Shown here: piece after piece, positions 26,925 to 35,848 of the stretch
Layout of the letters: every line of letters begins with the position of its first letter
How positions within the stretch are numbered: the stretch's first letter is position 1
Origin: Endozoicomonas ascidiicola
Lineage (GTDB): Bacteria; Pseudomonadota; Gammaproteobacteria; Pseudomonadales; Endozoicomonadaceae
Reading direction: 5' to 3'
DNA: 43,650 nt
Assembly: GCF_001646945.1 (NCBI RefSeq)
Contig: NZ_LUTV01000006.1
Coordinates: 259,708-303,357, forward strand
The notes under the pieces: generated by a model
Told to the model about the DNA's origin: nothing
The model's input: only the letters and a program-made list of their open reading frames with translations
Database searches by the model: none
Made by a program: the position numbers and the translations under genes

Positions 26925-28536
26925 GAGCCTGTCGGACTTAGAACAACTTTTGTGTATAATACCCGCAAGATCGTAAAAGACAGCCAGCCAATGAACAAAT
27001 GGACTTTCAGACCCATTGACCGAGACATCCCTGACTTTTTTCCTGCCACTGTTCAGGATTATCTGCCAGAGGTGCATCTTGCTCGCTTTGTTGTAGAGGT
27101 GGTTGAGCAGCTAGACCTCACACCTTTGATCAGCGCCTATAAAGGAAGGGGTTCTAAAGCCTGGCATCCATCCCTCATGCTGTCGTTATTGTTCTATGGA
27201 TATGCAACAGGTGTCTTCTCCAGTCGCAAACTGGAGAAAGCAACTTATGACTCCATCGCCTTTCGATATATCTGCGCCAACGAGCATCCGGATCACGACA
27301 GTATCAACACCTTTCGCCAGCGCTTCCGTAAAGAAATCAGTGAACTTTTTGTTCAGATATTGTTGATTGCGCAACAGGCAGAATGGTTGAAGCTGGGAAC
27401 CATCAGCCTCGATGGAACCAAGATGAAGGCCAATGCCAGCAAACACAAGGCGCTCAGTTACAAGCACGCATGCAGGCTCGAAAAGCAGCTCAAGGCCGAA
27501 GTTGAAGAGCTCCTCAGGATGGCTGAAAAAGCAGATACTGAAAAATTGCCAGACGAATTATCCATTCCTGATGAGCTGAAACGCAGGGAAGATCGCCTCA
27601 AGGTGATTGCCGATGCCAAAGCTGAAATTGAGCGACGAGCTGAAGAGCGCTATCAGCAAGAACTGGCAGAATATCAGGAAAAAGTTGCCCGTCGTGATGC
27701 GATCAGAGATACGGAAAAAAAGCCACGGGGCAAAGAACCGAAAGCCCCAACGCCGGGTCCCAGGGACAAAGATCAAGTCAACCTGACAGATCCGGAGTCT
27801 CGCATAATGCCAACGTCTGCTAACGGTTTTGTACAGGCTTATAATGCGCAGGCCGCAGTAGATAACGACAGTGGTCTTATTGTTGAAAATCATATTACTC
27901 AGGCGACCAATGACAAACAACAGGTAGCGCCTGCCCTCGAAGAACTGGCCTCTCGTGCAGAGCAGATTGGCAAGCCCAGCGCGATTCTTGCCGACACGGG
28001 CTACTTCAGTCAGGGCAATGTGTCTGCTGTGGATAAGTTTGGAGCTATCCCTTACATTGCAGAAAAGAAGGATGCCCATAACAAACCTTTACTGGAGCGC
28101 TTTAAGCCCGATGAGCCGATGCCCGCAGGCGATGATGTTACCGCACTGGAGTTGATGCGTTGGCGATTGCAAACCAGGGAAGGACGGGCGGTGTATGCAT
28201 TGAGAAAAAGCACCATTGAGCCAACGTTTGGGATACAGAAGGAAGTGATGGGATACCGTCAATTTCTGGTCCGTGGTCTTGAAGCAGTGTCTGCTGAATG
28301 GGATCTTCTGTGCATGGGTTTTAACCTGAAGCGGATGTTTACGCTGATGCTGAAAGATCTTCAGGAAAGTATCATTTTTATGCAGTTTATTTCAGCTTAC
28401 AGGTTATTTGTCGCATGCATTTGGATATTTGGGCAAAAGAGACTGACGACATAAACAGCACTTCCAGACTGGATTCTGTGATTTTTGACTTTATTGCGGC
28501 CCATCTCCGGTTTTTACTTTCAAGTCCGACAGCCTC
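26925..28536 (+). mobile_element. IS1182-like insertion sequence, complete
   Basis: This 1,612-bp element is bounded by inverted repeats GAGCCTGTCGGACTT and, reading in from the other end, GAGGCTGTCGGACTT. It is flanked by the 4-bp duplication CTAG (26921-26924 and 28537-28540). It carries a single transposase gene and a TATAAT (26955-26960) near the left end that could serve as the -10 element. It sits inside the transposase gene of another IS in opposite orientation. It looks intact. Confidence 0.92.
26991..28454 (+). CDS. IS1182-family transposase
   Basis: This 487-residue DDE transposase mobilises the surrounding element. It has the DUF772-like N-terminal region (FRPIDRDIPDFFPATVQDYL, SLMLSLLFYGYATGVFSSR, HPDHDSINTFRQRF) and first catalytic Asp in SLDGTKMKANAS. 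A charged coiled-coil-like insertion (about residues 165-235) follows. The second Asp is in ILADTGYFSQG and the Glu in STIEPTFGIQKEVMGYRQF. The start at ATG 26991 (MNKWTFRPID) fits the family; upstream residues from 26952 overlap the -10 region. Appears full length. Confidence 0.92.
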   Translation: MNKWTFRPIDRDIPDFFPATVQDYLPEVHLARFVVEVVEQLDLTPLISAYKGRGSKAWHPSLMLSLLFYGYATGVFSSRKLEKATYDSIAFRYICANEHPDHDSINTFRQRFRKEISELFVQILLIAQQAEWLKLGTISLDGTKMKANASKHKALSYKHACRLEKQLKAEVEELLRMAEKADTEKLPDELSIPDELKRREDRLKVIADAKAEIERRAEERYQQELAEYQEKVARRDAIRDTEKKPRGKEPKAPTPGPRDKDQVNLTDPESRIMPTSANGFVQAYNAQAAVDNDSGLIVENHITQATNDKQQVAPALEELASRAEQIGKPSAILADTGYFSQGNVSAVDKFGAIPYIAEKKDAHNKPLLERFKPDEPMPAGDDVTALELMRWRLQTREGRAVYALRKSTIEPTFGIQKEVMGYRQFLVRGLEAVSAEWDLLCMGFNLKRMFTLMLKDLQESIIFMQFISAYRLFVACIWIFGQKRLTT

Positions 28537-28792
28537 CTAGATTCAGGTATTCTTTAATTAGCCGGGTTATTTGCGCCCTGGAATAGCCTGAAGCGACGAT
28601 CAGATAGCGTTTGATCAGCCCTTTCTCAGGCTTGCTCAGAGTGCGGTATCGAAAGTGTTTGAGAGTGCCTGCAATCCATTGATAGCACTCGTCTTTTGAC
28701 TTCCAACCAGGCTGTATCTGCGGTGTAGCCTGAAGCAGCTCCTCCACCTGCTGGAGCGATTTGATGAGCCGTGTGTCCATTATGATTTTCAT
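28537..28792 (-). pseudogene. Transposase N-terminal part (split by IS1182-like element)
   Basis: This encodes the first 84 residues plus the CTAG duplication of the transposase completed at 25935-26924. It has a helix-turn-helix-like segment near its end (KRYLIVASGYSRAQITRLI), consistent with DNA-end binding. The frame runs a few codons into the inner IS before stopping. Starts at ATG 28792 or 28780 are both possible. Confidence 0.85.
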
Positions 28793-28885
28793 CCAGTAAT
28801 TTTGGACGAAAGATCAGAAATCACAGGCTCATTTCATTTTGGAAACAAGGGCTCCGTTCAGGCTCATTTCATATTGGAAGAGACT

Positions 28886-29260
28886 CAACATTGAGAACCA
28901 GGACAATGTACTGTACTCTGTTTTTGCACCTTCTCCGCCCAGCCGGATTTTCCCCACCGGCAGAATGATCATTAATACACAGAACAGCACATAGACATTT
29001 GAGGCTGACATATATAGCCAGTAAAAGGTGTCGACACACCAGAGATGAAGGCCTGTCAGCGCACTTTTCATTAACTGAGGAAATAAAAGCGTCAGTACTA
29101 TAAACAACACTGAGAACGTTGCAGCCAACCAAAAAACGGGATTATGGAAGTCGAAACCTGATATTTGTATATTATTCTGCCCTATCCGATAGGACGTATT
29201 GCACTCTACGTTTGACGCACATCCCCACACAACAAATATCCCTTGCAAACTCTTAAGCAT
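28886..29260 (-). pseudogene. BCCT-family transporter, N-terminal part
   Basis: This holds up to 125 residues of the transporter completed at 24683-25879. It includes the first membrane segments and the conserved pre-TM stretch EYSTLSWFSML, which in intact BCCT proteins continues directly into FAAGMGIG. Removing the insertion joins ML to FAAG in frame. The first 30 residues from ATG 29260 are not BCCT-like, and the true start is unclear; the native 5' end may also be altered. Confidence 0.85.
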
Positions 29261-29337
29261 AGGGGATTCATTCCATTCTTCTAGTTTTAGTTTTAGGGTC
29301 TTTACCCGACATCACTTGGTCACTATCCTCTACTGTT

Positions 29338-30618
29338 TTGATTCTGAAGCGAAGTAGCGTGCCTGATATCAAACAGCTTGGTAAGCCTTGGTTTTCTCAA
29401 GCAGATCATAGAAACCCAGAGAAATCCGCCATCGTTATTGGCGGTGGCCTTGCTGGCTGCAGCACTGCTTACTCACTGGCAAAACGTGGCTGGCAGGTTA
29501 CAATTCTGGAACAACACGAGGCGCTTGCCAGTGAGGCATCCGGTAACCCACAAGGTGTTTTGTACGCAAAGCTGTCTGCGGACAACACACCATTAAGCCA
29601 ATTTATTCTCCATGGTTATCACTACTCCATTGACCTGCTTAAACAACTGAACATTCAAGACTGGCAACAATGTGGCGTTGTGCAGCTCGCCGTAAATGAT
29701 AAAACCAATCAGCGCTATCAAGCATTAGATGCTCAGCACCCGGATGATTTACTCCAATATATGAACGCACAACAGCTGTCGGAGATTGCGGGTCTGGATA
29801 TCCACCATTCCGGGCTGTTTTTCCCAGCCGCGGGATGGGTACACCCACCGGCACTCTGTCGTGCTTTAGTGGATCACTCAACAATCAAAACGGTCAAAAA
29901 CAGTCTGGTCAATGAAATAAGCCCTGAGAATAACGAGTGGGTCATAAAGTCTGACAGCGGTGAATTCCGAAGCAAAACCATCATCATCGCTCAGGGAACG
30001 GCCAGTAGTCGATTCAATCAACTTCGCTACCTACCGCTGAAATCCATCAGAGGTCAAATCACCCGGGTAAAGGCAACGCACCAGAGCCAAAAGCTCAGCA
30101 CCTGTGTCTGCGGCGAAGGGTATATTGCCCCAGCCATAAAAGGTGAGCATACCCTGGGAGCCACCTTTCACTTTAACGATGCAAGTTTGGCTATTCGTGA
30201 TCAGGATCATCAGGAAAACCTGAACATGCAGCAGCAATGGTTTCCGACATCTTATGATGCCATCGGTGGTGATCATATTGAGATTACCGGTGGCAGAACC
30301 GGCTTTCGCTGTACGACGCCGGACTACCTGCCCATTGTCGGGCCCGTGGTTCACCACCAGTCGTTTTTAGACACCTACGCACCGCTTCGCAAGAACAGTA
30401 AACTGCCACTGACGGATAAACCTGATTATTTTGATGGTCTCTACGTCACCACAGGGCATGGCTCACGAGGAATGATCTCCTGTCCGATCTCCGGTGAAAT
30501 ACTGGCAGACATGATTACTGGCGACGAGTCGTATACCAACCCGCTGCCAGCCACACTAAAAGAGGCGCTACACCCTTCCCGCTTTCTTATTCGAGACCTG
30601 ATTAAGAATAAACAGTAA
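29338..30618 (+). CDS. mnmC: MnmC-like FAD-dependent cmnm5s2U34 oxidoreductase, lacking the methyltransferase domain
   Basis: The protein (up to 426 residues) matches the C-terminal half of E. coli MnmC, which removes the carboxymethyl group from cmnm5s2U34 of tRNA. Visible are the KPWF lead-in, FAD motif AIVIGGGLAGCSTAYSLAKRGW, EASGNPQGVLYAKLS, the GGRTGFRCTTPDYLPIVG segment and the C-terminal TTGHGSRGMISCPI. The N-terminal SAM methyltransferase domain of full MnmC is absent: the frame upstream (29263-29337) is short and unrelated and begins after a stop. The start is uncertain (TTG 29338, or GTG 29359). It is either a stand-alone domain or a 5'-truncated gene next to a rearranged region. 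Confidence 0.85.
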   Translation: MILKRSSVPDIKQLGKPWFSQADHRNPEKSAIVIGGGLAGCSTAYSLAKRGWQVTILEQHEALASEASGNPQGVLYAKLSADNTPLSQFILHGYHYSIDLLKQLNIQDWQQCGVVQLAVNDKTNQRYQALDAQHPDDLLQYMNAQQLSEIAGLDIHHSGLFFPAAGWVHPPALCRALVDHSTIKTVKNSLVNEISPENNEWVIKSDSGEFRSKTIIIAQGTASSRFNQLRYLPLKSIRGQITRVKATHQSQKLSTCVCGEGYIAPAIKGEHTLGATFHFNDASLAIRDQDHQENLNMQQQWFPTSYDAIGGDHIEITGGRTGFRCTTPDYLPIVGPVVHHQSFLDTYAPLRKNSKLPLTDKPDYFDGLYVTTGHGSRGMISCPISGEILADMITGDESYTNPLPATLKEALHPSRFLIRDLIKNKQ

Positions 30619-30623
30619 CGGCA

Positions 30624-31271
30624 TCAGGCGCCGAGACACACGCCGGTTCCTTTCAAGCCACAATACCCTTCCGGGTTTTTGGCAAGATACTGCTGATGGT
30701 AAGTTTCCGCATAGTAGAAAGGCGGCGCGTTTCGGATTTCAGTGGTAATGTCAGGAAACCCTTTTTGGGAAAGAGACAGCGCAAATTGTTCCCGGGTTTT
30801 CTCAGCCTGCTGAACCTGCTCATCCGTCGTCGTATAGATAGCTGAGCGATACTGCGTACCAACATCATTACCCTGCTTCATGCCTTGAGTCGGATCATGG
30901 GATTCCCAGAACAGCGTTAAGAGTGTTTCCGTTGAGATTTCTGCCGGATCATAAACCACCATCACCACTTCCGTATGCCCTGTCTGCCCCGAACAAACCT
31001 CTTCATAAGTTGGGTTCGGGGTATAGCCGCCGGCATAACCAACAGCGGTTGTATACACACCCGCCTGTTGCCAAAACAACCTTTCAGCGCCCCAAAAACA
31101 ACCTAGCCCAATATAGATCGTTTGTAGATTCTCAGGGAACGAGGCTTTCAGTGAGTGATTATTGACAAAGTGCTGGCCAACGACTTCCATAGGCTCCGTT
31201 CGACCAGCCAAAGCTGATTCCGGCTCAGGAAGTTGTCGCTTCTTATTACTCGAATTATTAAACATTGTCAT
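30624..31271 (-). CDS. msrA: Peptide-methionine (S)-S-oxide reductase
   Basis: MsrA repairs methionine-S-sulfoxide in proteins. The 215-residue protein has the active-site [39 protein letters not shown] and the C-terminal [18 protein letters not shown] with resolving cysteines. The N-terminal extension resembles that of E. coli MsrA. GGAGGG lies six bases before ATG 31271. It is convergent with the MnmC-like gene, the stops being six bases apart. Confidence 0.96.
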   Translation of the reverse strand: MTMFNNSSNKKRQLPEPESALAGRTEPMEVVGQHFVNNHSLKASFPENLQTIYIGLGCFWGAERLFWQQAGVYTTAVGYAGGYTPNPTYEEVCSGQTGHTEVVMVVYDPAEISTETLLTLFWESHDPTQGMKQGNDVGTQYRSAIYTTTDEQVQQAEKTREQFALSLSQKGFPDITTEIRNAPPFYYAETYHQQYLAKNPEGYCGLKGTGVCLGA

Positions 31272-31498
31272 GTACTGCCCTCCATGGAGCGATCATAACA
31301 AATAGCATGATTTTATGTGATGCTGAATACTCAACTGAAGCATTATTGGACTCGCTATCCGTAGTCCGCAAAGCACAAGAGGCTCCAGCTTTTTCGGACA
31401 ACGGACAACGTTAATTGAAATGTGGAAGTTATTTCAGGACAAACCCTAACAGGAAAACTGCTTTTAAATACTCAGGCTGTTCGGAACATTTGTGATTA

Positions 31499-32296
31499 TT
31501 ATTCACCCAACGTAAGCAGCGCAGGATCCAGTCGTTTATCAAACCAGTTGTATCGCCAGTCAAGATGAGGGCCTGTCACACGACCCGTTGCACCGACCTC
31601 ACCAATCTGTTGACCTCTTTTAATCTGACTTCCTTCATTAACAGTGACTTTACTCAGGTGGAGAAAGCTGGAAAAAATACCGTAGCCATGGTCAATAATG
31701 ATGGTGCCACCGGAATAATAGAGATCGGAATCTGCCAAACGAACAATGCCGTCTGCCGGCGCCTTGACGGGCGTACCCGTGGATACTGCAATATCCAGCC
31801 CATAATGAGGACGCCCGGGCTTACCGTTATAAACCCGCTGACTTCCGTAAACCCCGCTTATTCGTCCCTTTACCGGCCAACCAAACCCATTAAACAGGTC
31901 TGACTGTTGAGTATCTTCCATTCTTGCATAGCGCACCGCTTCCGCTTCTTGCCTGATTCGATTGAGCACTCGCCCATCTGGGGAAACGTATTTTTTGGCA
32001 ATCCCCGTCAAACGCTGAATATCGTATTCTCTTGCTTTTAAATTCAGTTCAACGGTGGCCTGCTCGCCATTAATAAACTGCAGGATATACGACTGTTTTA
32101 GCTCAGCATCTCTTCCAAAACCAATGATAAAGCGACCGTCAGGCGCAACAGAAACCTCTTTATTATCATAAAAAATCCGAGTACCTAGAGGTGCTTTTCC
32201 CACATAAAGACCACCCGGGGTTAAACGGCTCTCCAACCCCTTGGCAACAGCCAACCCAGACAGCAGAACTAATAACACACTACAAAAAAGACGCAT
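31499..32296 (-). CDS. M23 (LytM-type) peptidase, secreted
   Basis: This 265-residue protein has a signal peptide (MRLFCSVLLVLLSGLAVAKG) and acts in the periplasm on peptidoglycan cross-bridges or as a factor for amidases. A beta-rich N-terminal region precedes the M23 domain, with HYGLDIAV (zinc His and Asp), SSFLHLSKV and GPHLDWRYNW. The last motif is HxD where classical LytM has HxH. I recall this variant in a proteobacterial M23 subgroup, so it may still be active. Stand-alone gene. Confidence 0.88.
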   Translation of the reverse strand: MRLFCSVLLVLLSGLAVAKGLESRLTPGGLYVGKAPLGTRIFYDNKEVSVAPDGRFIIGFGRDAELKQSYILQFINGEQATVELNLKAREYDIQRLTGIAKKYVSPDGRVLNRIRQEAEAVRYARMEDTQQSDLFNGFGWPVKGRISGVYGSQRVYNGKPGRPHYGLDIAVSTGTPVKAPADGIVRLADSDLYYSGGTIIIDHGYGIFSSFLHLSKVTVNEGSQIKRGQQIGEVGATGRVTGPHLDWRYNWFDKRLDPALLTLGE

Positions 32297-32405
32297 TCAC
32301 ACTCCTCCCTGAACCATTCTTGCCCTGCATTTTGACTGCACTCAAATAGATGACATAGGATTAATATAAGTACTCCAATATCAACAATAAAAACAGGATA
32401 CCCCT

Positions 32406-32510
32406 ATGACTATGGACTATGCCATTCTCGCAGCTGCATTAATAACACCCGTACTCTTTGGTTTTGGCCTGCTTATACCTTTGGCGATGGATACTGAGCC
32501 CAAACCTTAA
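32406..32510 (+). CDS. Possible 34-residue single-span membrane protein
   Basis: ATG 32406 has AGGA seven bases upstream. The frame encodes a peptide with one hydrophobic stretch (about residues 6-28, with a PVLFGFGLLIPLAM core) and a short charged tail MDTEPKP. It ends overlapping the last bases of convergent hemG. RBS, composition and tail resemble real small membrane proteins, but no family is recognised. Confidence 0.45.
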   Translation: MTMDYAILAAALITPVLFGFGLLIPLAMDTEPKP

Positions 32511-33103
32511 ACAACGGACAACGCTTCGCTATCGGCATTCAGTGGAACACTCTGACTGATGCTGACGCCCTGTAAATCACGATCAAGCTGCTCAGCAAAC
32601 TGTTTCACCCGAGCCCAATCCGTAAATTCGATATTCTGGGTTGGATCGGTCGGCCCACCGGTTATTTTCATGATTAACCGAATCATTTGCTGGTCAATCC
32701 AGTTATAGCGGTTATACAACAGTGCTCCGGCAAATACATCGACCCTGTCCGGTGTCCATGAAATCTGTTTCAAGAATTTTTGCAGATAGCGGTTATTGTA
32801 CGGATCCCGCCGCTCCGGCCTTCTGGCGGTCAGATTAACCGAGAAAAAATAACCGGGTTTCCTGGCAAGCCGCTGACTGAACTTCTCTATGAACTGGTAA
32901 CATTCCCGGTGGTGCTTACCATAACGTATGGAACTGCCAACAACGACACCATCAAAATCATCCAGACTAAAATGGTCTGTCAGGTCTGCTAGAGAGCGGA
33001 GCACAGTTTCATGCCCGGATTGATTCAGACAGTAACTGATTCGTTCCATAATTTTTCGGGTCTGGCCTTCAGACCCAATGTACAACATGGCTAAGCGGGA
33101 CAT
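32507..33103 (-). CDS. hemG: Menaquinone-dependent protoporphyrinogen IX dehydrogenase
   Basis: HemG is a flavodoxin-like membrane-associated enzyme that oxidises protoporphyrinogen IX in haem synthesis. The 198-residue protein has the FMN loop IGSEGQTRKI near its start, the HemG-specific GSSIRYGKHHRE and YFFSVNLTARRPERRDP segments, and FAGALLYNRYNW. The start at ATG 33103 (MSRLAMLYIGSE) fits E. coli HemG (181); 27 upstream in-frame residues are not conserved. Divergent from dps. Confidence 0.93.
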   Translation of the reverse strand: MSRLAMLYIGSEGQTRKIMERISYCLNQSGHETVLRSLADLTDHFSLDDFDGVVVGSSIRYGKHHRECYQFIEKFSQRLARKPGYFFSVNLTARRPERRDPYNNRYLQKFLKQISWTPDRVDVFAGALLYNRYNWIDQQMIRLIMKITGGPTDPTQNIEFTDWARVKQFAEQLDRDLQGVSISQSVPLNADSEALSVV

Positions 33104-33318
33104 AATGAATTCATTCGATCTACGCAGAAAATTTCTGGACAGATAATAATCAATTTGCACAACAGTGTTTTTAACATAGATCAAAAAAGTCAGGGAATAA
33201 AAGTCAGCTTGATGTAAAAAACCGTACTCGATACGACAAATTGCACTTTCTTGATTTGTTGTACAAAACGTCGATCCTCTTCTATTTTGCTAAAGACCCC
33301 CGCCACCGGAGACAGTGT

Positions 33319-33801
33319 ATGTCCCACACCTTCGAAACTCTTCCAGAAAATGTGAAACAATACTCCGCTCAGGAGTTACAAAAGCTGCTGTTCAGTGCCA
33401 TTGATCTTGGCATGCAAATCAAAGAGTCTCATTGGACGATGGCAGGGCGCGAATTTCTCTCCGTCCACCGATTGTTCGACGAAGTCCATGAAGTGATCGA
33501 AGAGGCCACGGATGATATTGCCGAACGCATCGCACAACTGGGTCACAAACCTGAAGGCACCCTTAAGAGTGTGGCCGAAAAAAGCACGCTACCCAGCTAC
33601 CCTAAATCGTTTCAGTCAATTGATGAGCACATTGAAATCATCAGCCAGCGACTGGCGTATTTTGCCGGGCAATCTCTGCAGGCATTGGCGAATATTGAGG
33701 AAGGAGGCGACCCGATTTCTGCAGATCTGATCACAGCCAGAACCCGGGAAGTAGACAAGCTGGTCTGGCTGGTTGAGTCACACCTTACACCCAAAAAGTA
33801 A
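33319..33801 (+). CDS. dps: Dps-family ferritin-like DNA-binding protein
   Basis: Dps forms a dodecamer that oxidises and stores iron and shields DNA under starvation or peroxide stress. The 160-residue protein has the ferroxidase ligands in KESHWTMAGREFLSVHRLFDE and HEVIEEATDDIAERI. The N-terminal tail is short and not strongly basic. The start at ATG 33319 (MSHTFETLPE) follows CCGGAG; the upstream extension to 33241 is not conserved. A bidirectional terminator follows. Confidence 0.94.
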   Translation: MSHTFETLPENVKQYSAQELQKLLFSAIDLGMQIKESHWTMAGREFLSVHRLFDEVHEVIEEATDDIAERIAQLGHKPEGTLKSVAEKSTLPSYPKSFQSIDEHIEIISQRLAYFAGQSLQALANIEEGGDPISADLITARTREVDKLVWLVESHLTPKK

Positions 33802-33819
33802 GTAACCAACCACAGAGAC

Positions 33820-33848
33820 AAAAAAGGCTCCACTTGGGAGCCTTTTTT
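33820..33848. terminator. Bidirectional terminator between dps and the ABC operon
   Basis: AAAAAGGCTCC and GGAGCCTTTTTT with an ACTTG loop give A/T tails on both sides. It serves dps on the plus strand and the last permease gene on the minus strand. Confidence 0.92.
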
Positions 33849-33856
33849 GTAAGGGA

Positions 33857-34813
33857 TTAGCCTTTATAGAGCTTTGGATTCAGTACATCTCGCAACCAGT
33901 CGCCCAACAGGTTCAACACCAGAACCAGAACCACCAGCACAACGCCTGGAATAACGGTAATCCACCAGCTGCCAGAGAAGATATACTCAAAACCACTGGA
34001 AATCAGAGAGCCCAGTGACGGTTGAGACACTGGCATCCCCAAACCCAGGAAAGAGAGCGCCGCTTCACTGATAATGGCGTTGGCAATCTGCACCGTAGAA
34101 ATAACCAGAATAGGCGACAGTGCATTGGGAAGAATATGTCGGAACATAATCCTGCCAGAACCAAAACCCATCACTCGAGCCGCTTCTACATATTCTTTCT
34201 TTTTCTCTGCCAAAACCGAAGCCCGGACAGTTCGAGCATATTGCGGCCATTCGGCGATACCAATCACCAATATCAGCATCAACATGGCGAGCTTGCTATA
34301 CAACTCCGAACCAAAAGAGGCCTGGAATACGGCCAACACAATAATGGCAACCATCATGGTAGAAAACGACAGTTGTATATCCGCAACCCGCATCAGAAAA
34401 CTGTCGATGCGGCCGCCGAAGTAACCTGCCATTAAGCCCAGTACGATGCCAATAAACGCCTGCAAAACCACAGCAAACAAACCAATGGCCAGAGAGATTC
34501 TCATGCCATAAAGAATGGTGCTGAACAAATCACGGCCCTGATCATCGGTACCCAACAGGAAACGTTCATCCCCTTCTTCCGCCCAAGCAGGGGGAAGTTC
34601 CGAGTCCATAATATCAATGGCGGCCAGATCATAAGGGTTAGTGGGCGCCAACACCGGTGCCAGCAACGCAGCACTGACAAACAGGGCAAAAATAAATGCA
34701 CAAACCATCGCCACCCGATCACGGGTAAAGCTGTACCAGAACGCTGATTGTTTAAATAATTCCCAACGGGATCTCTCTTTGTATTCTGGCGCCGCAGATG
34801 TCAGTTCACTCAT
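33857..34813 (-). CDS. Oligopeptide-type ABC transporter permease (DppC/OppC/GsiD class)
   Basis: This 318-residue inner-membrane subunit has about six membrane segments, an N-terminal OppC_N region, the LGTDDQGRDLFSTILYGMR motif and the EAA coupling loop EYVEAARVMGFGSGRIMFRHILPN. It pairs with the permease encoded just upstream, whose stop it overlaps by four bases. The substrate is probably a peptide or glutathione-like compound, by class only. Confidence 0.93.
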   Translation of the reverse strand: MSELTSAAPEYKERSRWELFKQSAFWYSFTRDRVAMVCAFIFALFVSAALLAPVLAPTNPYDLAAIDIMDSELPPAWAEEGDERFLLGTDDQGRDLFSTILYGMRISLAIGLFAVVLQAFIGIVLGLMAGYFGGRIDSFLMRVADIQLSFSTMMVAIIVLAVFQASFGSELYSKLAMLMLILVIGIAEWPQYARTVRASVLAEKKKEYVEAARVMGFGSGRIMFRHILPNALSPILVISTVQIANAIISEAALSFLGLGMPVSQPSLGSLISSGFEYIFSGSWWITVIPGVVLVVLVLVLNLLGDWLRDVLNPKLYKG

Positions 34814-35790
34814 TGTGCAGTCCTCGCCAGTCTAACGGTCGGATTCACCAAACCATACAGCAGATCCACCAGCGTATTCACAACCACGAAAACGCCACCA
34901 ACCACAATCAGATAAGCCACAATCAATGGCGTATCAACTCTGTTAACCGCTTCCAGGAAAAGGAAGCCCATGCCAGGCCATTGAAAGACAGTTTCCGTCA
35001 AAATGGTGTAGGCGACCATGGTGCCTATCTGCACACCGCCGACAGTAATCACCGGCAACATAGTATTTTTCAGGGCATGGAGGAAATAGATACGGACTTT
35101 TTTCAGGCCTTTGGCTTTAGCAAATTTCACGTATTCAGTGTGAAGCACTTCGGTCATTTCAGAACGAATCAGACGAATAAACAACGGCAGCATAATACTG
35201 GCCAGAGAAATTGCCGGGAGAATCAGATGAAGCAGGCCGTCACGGGTGAACAAGCCACTCTCCCAGAGACCAAATACCGAAGTCGTCTCACCACGCCCAT
35301 AGGATGGAAGCCAGCCAAGTTCGATTGAAAATAAATAAATACTAAAAATGGCTGTCAGGAAAACAGGTACAGAAATCCCCAGAATACTGAACCCAAGAAT
35401 CAGTTTGGTGCCCCAGCTGTCAGGGCGTATTGCGCAATAAACACCTGCTGGAATCGATACCAGAATAATAATCAGGGTTGCTGCAAACACCAGCTCAAGG
35501 GTTGCCGGCATTTTGGCAAAAATCACATCCAACGCCGGTTCTTTAAAGAAATACGATTGACCTAAGTCGCCCTGCAGGGCATTGCCGAGAAAGCGGCCAT
35601 ATTGCACCAGGAATGGGTCGTTTAAACCGATTTCATCCCTTAGTTTTTGACGCTCAGCTTCAGAAACGGACTGACCAACCAGCTCCCGGAGCGGATCGCC
35701 CAAATTATCCTGAATGGAAAAGCTGATAATGCTGATGACAAACATCACTATCAGCCCTTGCATAAGCCTGCGCATTAAAAATAACAGCAT
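34810..35790 (-). CDS. Oligopeptide-type ABC transporter permease (DppB/OppB/GsiC class)
   Basis: This 326-residue membrane protein starts MLLFLMRRLMQGLIVMFVIS as DppB-class permeases do. It has about six membrane segments and an EAA loop with AKAKGLKKVRIYFLHALKNTMLP. It is followed directly by the DppC-class gene with a four-base overlap. It is separated from the binding-protein gene upstream by a REP-type pair. Confidence 0.93.
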   Translation of the reverse strand: MLLFLMRRLMQGLIVMFVISIISFSIQDNLGDPLRELVGQSVSEAERQKLRDEIGLNDPFLVQYGRFLGNALQGDLGQSYFFKEPALDVIFAKMPATLELVFAATLIIILVSIPAGVYCAIRPDSWGTKLILGFSILGISVPVFLTAIFSIYLFSIELGWLPSYGRGETTSVFGLWESGLFTRDGLLHLILPAISLASIMLPLFIRLIRSEMTEVLHTEYVKFAKAKGLKKVRIYFLHALKNTMLPVITVGGVQIGTMVAYTILTETVFQWPGMGFLFLEAVNRVDTPLIVAYLIVVGGVFVVVNTLVDLLYGLVNPTVRLARTAQ

Positions 35791-35848
35791 AAATAACCTT
35801 CACTGCTTAAAGCTTACAAAAGCAATAGCGAACAATGTTCTTGTTTTT

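Larger units (their letters stand above)
25885..28885 (-). mobile_element. Integrase-type IS inserted in the BCCT gene (host of the inner IS)
   Basis: The element is flanked by CAACA at 25880-25884 and 28886-28890, a 5-bp target duplication. Its termini are imperfect inverted repeats: AGTATTTTCCAAT... at the left and AGTCTCTTCCAAT... reading in from the right, both continuing to AAATGAGCCTG. The right end carries a second copy of the motif (28824-28844) in direct orientation to the terminal copy (28859-28879), 35 bases away. Without the inner IS and one CTAG it is 1,385 bp and encodes one transposase. Confidence 0.9.

Noticed and set aside
31499-31600. Loss of activity of the M23 peptidase because HxH is HxD
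   Set aside because: From memory, a large proteobacterial M23 subgroup has the same GPHLDWR motif, so it is not an isolated mutation.
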